Both the position numbers and the translations under genes were made by a program. Shown here in pieces: positions 44,460 to 51,069 of a stretch of 52,380 nt of DNA; position 1 is the stretch's first letter; each line of letters begins with the position of its first letter. Below the pieces are notes generated by a model. That model ran no database searches. It saw only the letters and a program-made list of their open reading frames with translations, and was not told the origin of the DNA. Source of the DNA: ChocPot-Mid sp043804925 (GTDB lineage Bacteria > Bacteroidota > Ignavibacteria > Kapaibacteriales > UBA2268); the NCBI GenBank assembly GCA_043804925.1, contig JAZDIP010000053.1, positions 1-52,380 on the forward strand. The letters are read 5' to 3'.

Positions 44460-45608
44460 TTATTTGTAAATTCTTTTACGATTAATTTCGGGAACTCGAT
44501 AAATTGTAGTTGCTTCAAAAACATAGAACATGTTTTCCATAGCATTACTTTCAGTTCCCGGATTGCAATGCATTGAATCGTACAAATGTGTGATTTCATG
44601 ATCTAATACCATAGACAAGGAATATGAAACATAAAAAGGCATTATTAAACCAAATAGTTTTGGCTTAAAAATTCTAGGTAATCCTTCTTCAGTAAATAAC
44701 TCAAAGGCAATATATAAGGTTTTATCTTTACCATCTTCAAAAGTACCTGCCGTTGAATTTGTGCCTTCGGGACATTCCTTCCATAACTCACTAACTGTAA
44801 TTCCAAATATAAAATCCTGTTTCTCACCATTAGGACCTGTATATTTATCTGCTAATCCATTACCATTATCCTTTCTTCCGTACATAGTAATATCAATATT
44901 TAAACTGCCAATCTCATGAAGCATACAAAATCCTTCAAATGTTGCAGTAATAAGATCAATTGCTTTAACAAATTTTTCAATAACTTCTGCAACAGTAAAA
45001 CCTTCACTAGTAATTTTGTCAATATCGTAATTTATTGTATATGGAATTCCAGCAATAGTTATTGTTACTGTTCCATTATCACCTGTTCTTGGTCCTGTAC
45101 TTCTTGTACCGCCTGAACCTCCTGAACCTCCACCCGAACCTCCAATACCGTATCTACCACGTGTTACCCAATTTAACCATTTTTGGTAAAGAACAATACT
45201 ATTAAATTCTGCATCAGCACCCCCATGACACCAATCATCCCAAGCATCCATATTTGTGTTTACTTCGTTTGCTGTTAAATTCCTTGTTTGTTCTATCAAA
45301 TCAATATATACAAAAAATTCGTTTGTCTGCACCCTCTCCTTCTTCTCCTTCTCAGGTGCCAGACCACTTGGATCTTTAAATTGTATCGGCGAATTATACG
45401 CATAATGATACGGCGTTTGGTTCGGGAATGCTTCAAAGAACGGGTCAACAGACAAAAAGCGACCTGTTTCGCTGTCGTAGTTTCGGGCTCCGAAAGCGAA
45501 ATAGTTGTTTTCGTAGTCTCGCTCTCGACCTATGAAACCAAGCCGGTTTTCACTTCCAGTAGTAGTCCAAAGCGTGTCACCAAATGGTTTGTAAGAGTAA
45601 CTGCTCAT
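44460..45608 (-). CDS. RHS tip B with truncated core, metallopeptidase-like (HEITH)
   Basis: 382 residues from an ATG. It begins inside the RHS core (SSYSYKPFGDTLW, then GFIGRERDYENNYFAFG, SETGRFLSVDPFFEAFP, NSPIQFKDPSGLAP). After the core come a spacer, a Gly/Ser linker (GGSGGGSGGSGG, about 160) and a tip domain: NGTVTITIAGIPYTINYD, LYIAFELFT and the motif LDHEITHLYDSMH (His337), then ES.AMEN as a likely Glu ligand. The tip matches tip A in its first part. A zinc metallopeptidase toxin domain is inferred from HExxH. Confidence 0.75.
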   Translation of the reverse strand: MSSYSYKPFGDTLWTTTGSENRLGFIGRERDYENNYFAFGARNYDSETGRFLSVDPFFEAFPNQTPYHYAYNSPIQFKDPSGLAPEKEKKERVQTNEFFVYIDLIEQTRNLTANEVNTNMDAWDDWCHGGADAEFNSIVLYQKWLNWVTRGRYGIGGSGGGSGGSGGTRSTGPRTGDNGTVTITIAGIPYTINYDIDKITSEGFTVAEVIEKFVKAIDLITATFEGFCMLHEIGSLNIDITMYGRKDNGNGLADKYTGPNGEKQDFIFGITVSELWKECPEGTNSTAGTFEDGKDKTLYIAFELFTEEGLPRIFKPKLFGLIMPFYVSYSLSMVLDHEITHLYDSMHCNPGTESNAMENMFYVFEATTIYRVPEINRKRIYK

Positions 45609-45637
45609 AATAATTATTCAATTTTGAAATTTACATA

Positions 45638-46342
45638 TCACTTTTGAAGCCAAGGACATTTATTATCCTTGACAATATCAACCCCATCAAGTTTCCATTT
45701 ATTGTCTCTAATTGTAAAACAAACACTAATCATTTTATCCTTCTTTTTATTTTGAATAAAAATTTCATGAACTGGTTTACCAGGGATAAATTCAGAATCA
45801 TACCAATTATCATGAATAATATCAAAACCATCTTTGAAATTATCATTTATTACTTTAGAGAGAACTTCATGATAATTTGTTAATACCTTATCACCCCACC
45901 ATTGATAATACTTTATTGAATCTGGGTATTGAATGATAGTATTTAGTATTCGATAATTCTGTCTTAATTTTTCAGAACCAACATAGCAAGAGTCGAGAAC
46001 AAATGACCATTGTCCCAAATTATTAAAACCAAAAACAAGTTTTATTTTATTTAAATTTGTCTGAATTACTATCACTTGAGTATGATATTGACTATCAAGA
46101 AATGTTAACTCCATCTTGTTTGATAAAACAGTATAACCATCAACGAATTCTTCATAAAATTTCATTTTTAGTTCAGTATTTTCACAAATTTGATTTCCAA
46201 GTATATCCCAAATTGGTTCCATATAAACACACATGGAATCAGGATTTTTAAAAAATTTATCCAATCGTATTAAATTATCCAAAGAATCTGCTTTAGAAAA
46301 ATAATTCAATAAAATGATAAACATTATTATTTTTTTTAACAT
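45638..46342 (-). CDS. Exported partner of tip A (predicted immunity protein)
   Basis: 234 residues, 15 bp after tip A. A signal peptide (MLKKIIMFIILLNYFSKA) without a lipobox. The mature part contains FFKNPDSMCVYMEPIWDIL, GYTVLSNKMELTFLDSQYH, and a second unit IIQYPDSIKYYQWWGD, NDNFKDGFDIIHDNWYDSEF, EIFIQNKKKDKMISVCFTIRDNKW. The LDSQYHTQV / FLDSQ and FDIIHDNWY pieces match partner B (ELDSQLHIQ, YDIISDDWY), so A and B are homologous. Family unknown. Confidence 0.65.
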   Translation of the reverse strand: MLKKIIMFIILLNYFSKADSLDNLIRLDKFFKNPDSMCVYMEPIWDILGNQICENTELKMKFYEEFVDGYTVLSNKMELTFLDSQYHTQVIVIQTNLNKIKLVFGFNNLGQWSFVLDSCYVGSEKLRQNYRILNTIIQYPDSIKYYQWWGDKVLTNYHEVLSKVINDNFKDGFDIIHDNWYDSEFIPGKPVHEIFIQNKKKDKMISVCFTIRDNKWKLDGVDIVKDNKCPWLQK

Positions 46343-46357
46343 AATTTACTCCTAAAT

Positions 46358-47743
46358 TTACCATTTCATATACTTATAATTTGGATGATGATTAATGAGC
46401 CAAACAGTTATACCGAATTCCCAAGCATCTTGATCATTAGCTGGATATTTGTTATAATCCTGCCACGCATGATAAAATTCATGAGCTAATATCAATCCTA
46501 AATCGGGTTGAAAGGGACCTCTTTGGGAATAAAAAGAACCAAAAAGTGTAGGTTCATAAACCCAGAATTTGTAAGCAGAAACATATGGTACATTGCCTGT
46601 AAAATATTCAAAAGCAATATACATCCAACCTTTTGTTCCGTCTCTGAATGTTCCTCCATAAGAGCCGGTGTTTCTATTCTTACGGATGTAAATTCCACCT
46701 AACCAAGGTTTGCCATTTTCATCTTTTGTATCTGGGGTTGGTGATGTACGCTCAGCTAATTCATAACCAGTATAAGATATATCGATGGTAAATCCACCAA
46801 CTGCATCAAGCATATCATATCCACCTGGTGCATTTGCTATAGCTCCAAATGCATTTTCAAACATCTCTTGTATTTGTTCAGGTGTTATGCCAGCTTGCTT
46901 CAACTTTTCATCATCATAATTGATAGTATATCCAATCCCATATATTGAAATTGTAATTATTCCATTCTCTGACACGTCTCCGCTTGTTCTTCTACTGCCA
47001 CCTGAACTGCCTCCCACAGAGCCCCCACCAGACGAACCACCTCCAGCTAACCTGCTAAATTGCATAAAAAATTGTTGTAATGCAGCATGCATATCCCAAG
47101 CGTCCATTGATTCATTAGCGTTGTTTTCAAATCCCCCTGTCATAACATTGTAGTAACCTATTTTATTTCTTCCGGAATTATCAACTATATCATGCAGCAT
47201 TTTGCTTATCTCATCCATGCCTCCAATATCTCTATTTTGAATTTCTGTCCACTGCACCCTCTCCTTCTTCTCCTCCACCGGTGCCAGTCCGCTTGGGTCT
47301 TTCCACTGTATAGGCGAATTATACGCATAATGATATGGAGTTTGGTTCGGGAATGCTTCAAAGAATGGGTCAACACTTAGGAATCTTCCGGTTTCAGAAT
47401 CATAATTACGAGCACCAAAAGAAAAATAATTGTTTTCGTAGTCTCGCTCTCTGCCTATATAACCAAGCCGGTTTTCGCTTCCTGCCGAAGTCCAAAGCGT
47501 ATCCCCGAATGGTTTGTAGTCGTAACTGCTCATACTTGTCGTGCTGTCCGTCATCTTAAACGTTAATACTGTCCTCACATTTCCCAGATGGTCTGTTATT
47601 TGGAATTCTTTTGTCGTTCCGTTCATTCCGTTCAGGTTGTAAGAAAGTTCACCACCGTTAACTAATTGATAATTGACAATTGACAATTGATAATTATTCG
47701 TTGTCAGTTTTCGGTTATCTGTTATATCTACTATTGTTTTCAT
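46358..47743 (-). CDS. RHS tip A with full core, metallopeptidase-like (HEFYH)
   Basis: 461 residues from the ATG at 47743, which lies inside a repeat, so the native start may be lost. N terminus is repeat-derived (ITDNRKLTTNN, YQLSIVNYQLVN). Then YNLNGMNGTTKEF, QITDHLGNVRTVL and a complete RHS core (YDYKPFGDTLW to DPSGLAP). Next a Gly/Ser linker (GGGSSGGGSVGG), NGIITISIYGIGYTINYD, YIAFEYFTG and HEFYHAWQDY (His421-His425), followed by QDAWEFG as possible Glu ligand. The long upstream RHS shell expected for a toxin cage is absent. Confidence 0.78.
   Translation of the reverse strand: MKTIVDITDNRKLTTNNYQLSIVNYQLVNGGELSYNLNGMNGTTKEFQITDHLGNVRTVLTFKMTDSTTSMSSYDYKPFGDTLWTSAGSENRLGYIGRERDYENNYFSFGARNYDSETGRFLSVDPFFEAFPNQTPYHYAYNSPIQWKDPSGLAPVEEKKERVQWTEIQNRDIGGMDEISKMLHDIVDNSGRNKIGYYNVMTGGFENNANESMDAWDMHAALQQFFMQFSRLAGGGSSGGGSVGGSSGGSRRTSGDVSENGIITISIYGIGYTINYDDEKLKQAGITPEQIQEMFENAFGAIANAPGGYDMLDAVGGFTIDISYTGYELAERTSPTPDTKDENGKPWLGGIYIRKNRNTGSYGGTFRDGTKGWMYIAFEYFTGNVPYVSAYKFWVYEPTLFGSFYSQRGPFQPDLGLILAHEFYHAWQDYNKYPANDQDAWEFGITVWLINHHPNYKYMKW
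47640..47740 (-). repeat. In-frame ACAGATAACC / CAATTGTCAATT repeat tract
   Basis: Two dispersed repeat styles, (GATAACCGAAAACTGACAA) and (TATCAATTGTCAATTGTCAA), are translated as the first ~30 residues of tip A. Confidence 0.7.
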
Positions 47744-47781
47744 TATCAATTGTCAATTTTCAATTGTTAATTAAAAAATTA
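47741..47781. repeat. Left copy of ~41-bp direct repeat flanking the four-helix gene
   Basis: CATTATCAATTGTCAATT, then TTCAATTGTTAATTAAAAAA; matches 48136-48177 with only a few differences. It contains the start codon of tip A (minus strand). Confidence 0.8.
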
Positions 47782-48138
47782 CTTTTCATTTTTTAATTTC
47801 ATAGTTTTTATAATAGAAATTAATAATTTTATTAATTCCTCACAATCAATTATTATAGATTCTGATTCTTTTTCCGATAAGTAATTTGAATCCCGAAGTA
47901 ACCGGAGCCAATAATGTGTTTCATTAGCTTCTTTGTTTGACATTGACAGTTTGTGAATAAAATCAGCAGTTGATTCTGCCTGAATGGCTTCTTCAATGAT
48001 GGCTCCTATTGCCGTACCGCTTCTTAATATTTGCTTTGAAAGTGTATATTCTTTCTTTTCATCACAAAGATATTTATAGAGTTTTATGATCCTCAAGGCA
48101 AATTTATAGCTTTTCTCTCTTATTATATTTGTCTTCAT
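47779..48138 (-). CDS. Four-helix bundle protein (23S rRNA intervening-sequence / S23 family)
   Basis: 119 residues from the ATG at 48138. The family pattern is clear: IIREKSYKFALRIIKLYKYL, then LSKQILRSGTAIGAIIEEA, FIHKLSMSNKEANETHYWLRLL, and ESIIIDCEELIKLLISIIKT. These proteins form pentameric four-helix barrels with a basic pore. They are named for copies in 23S rRNA intervening sequences; a relative (bAvd) serves in diversity-generating retroelements. Function here is unknown; no reverse transcriptase is nearby. The gene is bracketed by ~41-bp direct repeats and its start codon lies in one of them. Confidence 0.88.
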   Translation of the reverse strand: MKTNIIREKSYKFALRIIKLYKYLCDEKKEYTLSKQILRSGTAIGAIIEEAIQAESTADFIHKLSMSNKEANETHYWLRLLRDSNYLSEKESESIIIDCEELIKLLISIIKTMKLKNEK

Positions 48139-48177
48139 TATCAATTATCAATTTTCAATTATTAATTAAAAAAATTG
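48136..48177. repeat. Right copy of ~41-bp direct repeat flanking the four-helix gene
   Basis: CATTATCAATTATCAATT, then TTCAATTATTAATTAAAAAA. Differs from 47741-47781 at two or three bases and by one A. It contains the start codon of the four-helix gene. Confidence 0.8.
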
Positions 48178-48231
48178 CTTTTTTTGAATGTTAAATTTAA
48201 GAAATTTTTTGTTAAAAGTGCAGGGGTAAAA

Positions 48232-48269
48232 TAAAAAAAAGGAGCTTCCAAAAAAGCTCCCTTTTTTTT
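48232..48269 (-). terminator. Terminator of the tRNA-Ala/tRNA-Gln transcript
   Basis: Minus strand GGGAGCTT...AAGCTCC with a T run directly after the 3' end of tRNA-Gln. Confidence 0.85.
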
Positions 48270-48271
48270 GC

Positions 48272-48343
48272 TGACCCGCCAGGAATCGAACCTGGACTCT
48301 TCTGATCCAGAGTCAGACGTGTTGCCAATTACACCACGGGTCA
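48272..48343 (-). tRNA. tRNA-Gln (anticodon CTG)
   Basis: 72-nt cloverleaf on the minus strand: acceptor TGACCCG / CGGGTCA, D arm GTGTAATTGGCAACAC, anticodon stem TCTGA / TCAGA with loop CTCTGGA giving anticodon CTG, and T arm with GGTTCGATTCC. CCA is not encoded. Its 3' 46 nt are duplicated at 39986-40031. It follows tRNA-Ala by 119 bp on the same strand. Confidence 0.95.
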
Positions 48344-48344
48344 A

Positions 48345-48460
48345 ATTCAAGTTTTAAGTGTTAAATTTTAAGTGTTAAGTTATTAAAACTGCTTTTAACA
48401 CTCAAATTCACTATTTTTCTATCTTCTATTTCCTGTCTTCTATTTTCTATCTTCTACAGC
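48345..48460. repeat. Low-complexity repeats between the two tRNA genes
   Basis: Two blocks: TTTTAAGTGTTAAATTTTAAGTG-type repeats (48350-48382, also echoed at 48393-48405) and TCTATCTTCTATTTCC-type repeats (48418-48456). The second is the same style as the coding tract at 4610-4640 read on the other strand. Confidence 0.65.
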
Positions 48461-48462
48461 CG

Positions 48463-48536
48463 TGGATCCGATGAGAGTCGAACTCACGGCCTCAGCAATG
48501 CGAATGCTGCGCTCTCCCAAACTGAGCTACGGACCC
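48463..48536 (-). tRNA. tRNA-Ala (anticodon CGC)
   Basis: 74-nt cloverleaf on the minus strand: acceptor GGGTCCG / CGGATCC with the G3-U70 wobble pair that defines alanine tRNAs, discriminator A, D arm AGCTCAGTTTGGGAGAGC, anticodon stem CAGCA / TGCTG with loop TTCGCAT giving anticodon CGC, and T loop with GTTCGACTC. CCA is not encoded. Confidence 0.93.
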
Positions 48537-48613
48537 ATGAGAAGTGCAAAATTAAGGAACTTTTTAAATATGGACAAATATTTTTATTCAGTTTTTGCAT
48601 TATACACAAAAAA

Positions 48614-48743
48614 GGGGCTGTCTCAAAAGTCAAAATATTGACAAATCGTCATTCCGAACGAAGTGAGGAATCCAGTATTCATGCGGTTTCTGGATTCTTC
48701 GCTTCACTGCGTTCCGCTCAGAATGACTCTTTTGAGACAACCC
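48614..48743. mobile_element. MITE-like palindromic element
   Basis: About 130 bp with terminal inverted repeats GGGCTGTCTCAAAAG(TCA) and GGGTTGTCTCAAAAG(AGTCA), and an inner palindrome GTCATTCCGAACGAAG...CAGAATGAC. No coding capacity. The TIR sequence resembles ends of known IS families, so it could be mobilised by a transposase in trans. It lies between the tRNA-Ala and the helicase stop. Confidence 0.75.
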
Positions 48744-48789
48744 AAATTTAAAATTCAAACTTGTTTTATTCTTTTTTTCAATTGAGAGT

Positions 48790-50517
48790 TTATTTCCTCT
48801 TTCTTTTTCTTAACGAGGCAAAACTATCTTCTCGTCTGTCGGAATATTTTCTAGGTTTCCTGTCAGAATATCTTTCCTTTTTATTGTCAAAAGTTCTTTT
48901 GGAATCCATTTGCCTGTCTTTTACCAATTCAACAGTTAATGGCTCTCTTTCAAATTTTGCATTATCGAATGCGTTAATCATATCTATTTCGTAACTACTC
49001 TCTATTTCAACAAAGGAGAATTTTTTTAATATCTCGATTTTACCAATTTGAACATCTCTTGACCTTAGCTTTTCGTTAATTATACCAATTATACGCGTTG
49101 CATTTATATCGTTTTTTGAACCAATATTGAAATAAAATCGTGAAAAAGATTTCCGACCATTACTCCTTTTGCCTCCTTTATCATCTAATGAAGCAACATT
49201 TATATCCGGTTTGCTGTTATAATAGGATAAAAGTTGATTGAATTCAACCGATACAAAGTGTTGAATTAATTCTTCGCGTGTCATCCAACTTAATTTATTG
49301 TAAATCCCAGGTAGAAACTGTGCGATTTGTTCTTCTTCAACTGCAACATTTTCAACTTTATCAATCATGTTAAAAAGCTGTTTTTGACAAATATCTTTAC
49401 CTGACGGTATGTTTTTTTGTTCAAACTTTTTACCAATCATGTTTTCAAGAGAACGAATGTTTCCCTTTTCACGAGTGTTGATTAAAGATATAGAGATTCC
49501 ATTTTTACCGGCTCTGCCGGTTCTTCCGCTTCTGTGTATATAAATCCCCAATTCATCAGGCATATCGTAATTAATTATATGTGTAAGGTCATTGACATCA
49601 AGTCCTCTTGCCGCTACATCGGTTGCTACTAAGATTTGCAAATGCTTTACCCTGAAACGATTCATTACCTGGTCTCTTTGAACCTGCGACAAATCTCCGT
49701 GTAAAGCGTCGGCATTGTATCCGTCTTGTATTAGTTTCTCGGCAATAACCTTTGTTTCGTTTCTTGTCCTGCAAAAAACAATACCGTAAATATCAGGATT
49801 AATATCCGCTATTCTTTTCAATGCTTCGTATTTATCTCTCGATTGTACACTTATGTACTGGTGCGTTACGTTTTCCGCACCTGCATTTTTATGTCCTATG
49901 GTTATTTCATCTGCCTTCTTCATGTATTTTTTAGTGATGCTTTTTATCTCGCTTGACATAGTAGCAGAGAATAAAAGTGTTTGTCTTTCTTCAGGGGTTT
50001 CAGCAAGGATTGTATTCAAATCATCCTTAAATCCCATAGAAAGCATCTCATCGGCTTCGTCCAATACAAGCCAGCGAATATCTGATAAAATCAACTTTTT
50101 ACGGTTAATCAGGTCAACTACTCTTCCGGGTGTACCTACAACAATCTGTTTGCCGTTTTTCAGAGCATTGATTTGTGTGTCTATTGATGTTCCGCCATAG
50201 ACAGGAACTACAAATAAGTTTTTCGTGTATTTGGAATATGTTTTTATGTCTTTGGTTATCTGCATACACAGTTCTCTTGTAGGACAAAGTACGAGAGTTT
50301 GTGTATTCTTGGATGTCGTATCTGTCATCTGTATAATCGGCAGTCCAAATGCCGCAGTTTTACCGGTACCTGTTTGTGCCAATGCAATCAGGTCTTTACC
50401 CGAATTTAATAGTTGTGGAATAGTCTGTTCCTGAATTGGAGTTGGTATTTCAAATCCCATCTCTGTGACTGCCTGAATAACTTCATTATTCAATCCTGTT
50501 TCTTCAAATGTTTTCAT
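48790..50517 (-). CDS. deaD: DEAD-box RNA helicase (DeaD/CsdA type)
   Basis: 575 residues from the ATG at 50517; a longer in-frame form to 50559 overlaps the small ORF upstream. Motifs in order: Q motif GFEIPTPIQ, Walker A AQTGTGKTAA, PTRELC, GTPGRVVD, DEAD box VLDEADEML, SATMS, and HRSGRTGRAG. A C-terminal DbpA/CsdA RNA-binding domain (about 440-520, YFNIGSKNDINATRIIGIIN, FVEIESSYEIDMINA) and a basic Arg/Lys tail follow. It remodels structured RNA during ribosome assembly and cold shock. Confidence 0.93.
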   Translation of the reverse strand: MKTFEETGLNNEVIQAVTEMGFEIPTPIQEQTIPQLLNSGKDLIALAQTGTGKTAAFGLPIIQMTDTTSKNTQTLVLCPTRELCMQITKDIKTYSKYTKNLFVVPVYGGTSIDTQINALKNGKQIVVGTPGRVVDLINRKKLILSDIRWLVLDEADEMLSMGFKDDLNTILAETPEERQTLLFSATMSSEIKSITKKYMKKADEITIGHKNAGAENVTHQYISVQSRDKYEALKRIADINPDIYGIVFCRTRNETKVIAEKLIQDGYNADALHGDLSQVQRDQVMNRFRVKHLQILVATDVAARGLDVNDLTHIINYDMPDELGIYIHRSGRTGRAGKNGISISLINTREKGNIRSLENMIGKKFEQKNIPSGKDICQKQLFNMIDKVENVAVEEEQIAQFLPGIYNKLSWMTREELIQHFVSVEFNQLLSYYNSKPDINVASLDDKGGKRSNGRKSFSRFYFNIGSKNDINATRIIGIINEKLRSRDVQIGKIEILKKFSFVEIESSYEIDMINAFDNAKFEREPLTVELVKDRQMDSKRTFDNKKERYSDRKPRKYSDRREDSFASLRKRKRK

Positions 50518-50530
50518 GTATTTCTTTCTG

Positions 50531-50650
50531 TTACTTAATTTCCCAGGTTTGAATATCATACCCCGGATTTGTTATTGGTTTCGTAAATAGTGCCGCAATG
50601 GATATTGTCATAAAAAACAACAATAACCATAATTTCAATTTTTTCTTCAT
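50531..50650 (-). CDS. 39-residue small exported or membrane peptide upstream of deaD
   Basis: ATG at 50650 preceded by GGAGAACCA. It encodes MKKKLKLWLLLFFMTISIAA followed by LFTKPITNPGYDIQTWEIK, a basic N terminus and one hydrophobic helix, ending at 50531, 13 bp before the deaD start. The strong Shine-Dalgarno sequence and signal-peptide-like profile support translation. It may be a leader or a small membrane protein. Conservation would be needed to decide. Confidence 0.5.
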   Translation of the reverse strand: MKKKLKLWLLLFFMTISIAALFTKPITNPGYDIQTWEIK

Positions 50651-51069
50651 TGGTTCTCCAATTATTTTCGCTTACTCTCTAAGTGAAATTTGTTAATAAT
50701 ATGTAAAAATGGGGCTGTTGAGGAATTAAGAACTTAATACATTAATTTAGAAATTCTTTACTGATTTAATCAACCTCTTACCCTTAACACATTAATAAAT
50801 TCAAAGCAAAACATCACTCAAATATTTTGACAAACAAATTTAATGAGTTTAAAAACATGATGAATTCGCAATTTATTCACGTGTTTATCTGCCAACACCC
50901 TGAGGCGCTGTACAGACGAAGTGGATTAAAGGTCTGCTCTTTGTTTGAAAAGATATGCCATACAGAACTCTCCCGGCTGATTAACGCCATAAAAAAGTGC
51001 TTGACGCAGGGTAATGTTTTATATTTTAATTTATTTTAAAATAAATTATTGAGTAATATTTGATTTTCT
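50651..51069. other. Intergenic region with a compositionally odd block
   Basis: About 420 bp without a convincing gene. 50707-50850 is AT-rich and repeat-like. The block 50875-51015 is noticeably more GC-rich (ACACCCTGAGGCGCTGTAC, AACTCTCCCGGCTGATTAAC) than its surroundings. Read on the minus strand it gives STSSVQRLRVLADKHV after an in-frame stop, which looks like a dispersed repeat rather than a protein. A structured RNA cannot be excluded. Confidence 0.4.

Larger units (their letters stand above)
39986..48343 (-). mobile_element. tRNA-Gln-associated genomic island (RHS tip array)
   Basis: Intact tRNA-Gln at one end, a 46-bp exact copy of its 3' half in the same orientation at the other end, and accessory genes in between. 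This is the att geometry of tyrosine-integrase elements that insert in tRNA 3' ends. No integrase, conjugation or phage gene remains between the repeats, so it is either a decayed element or a satellite mobilised in trans. Short direct repeats at 40147-40167 could be integrase arm sites. Confidence 0.7.

Noticed and set aside
47779..48138. Diversity-generating retroelement accessory protein (Avd)
   Set aside because: No reverse transcriptase, template repeat or variable repeat is found nearby; the sequence is a plain S23-family four-helix protein.
39986..48343. Prophage or conjugative element with its own machinery
   Set aside because: No integrase, terminase, capsid, relaxase or type IV secretion gene lies between the repeats; only the att-like footprint is present.
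50827..51039. A 70-residue plus-strand protein
   Set aside because: It runs from a low-complexity repeat into the odd GC-rich block, has no Shine-Dalgarno sequence and no recognisable fold.
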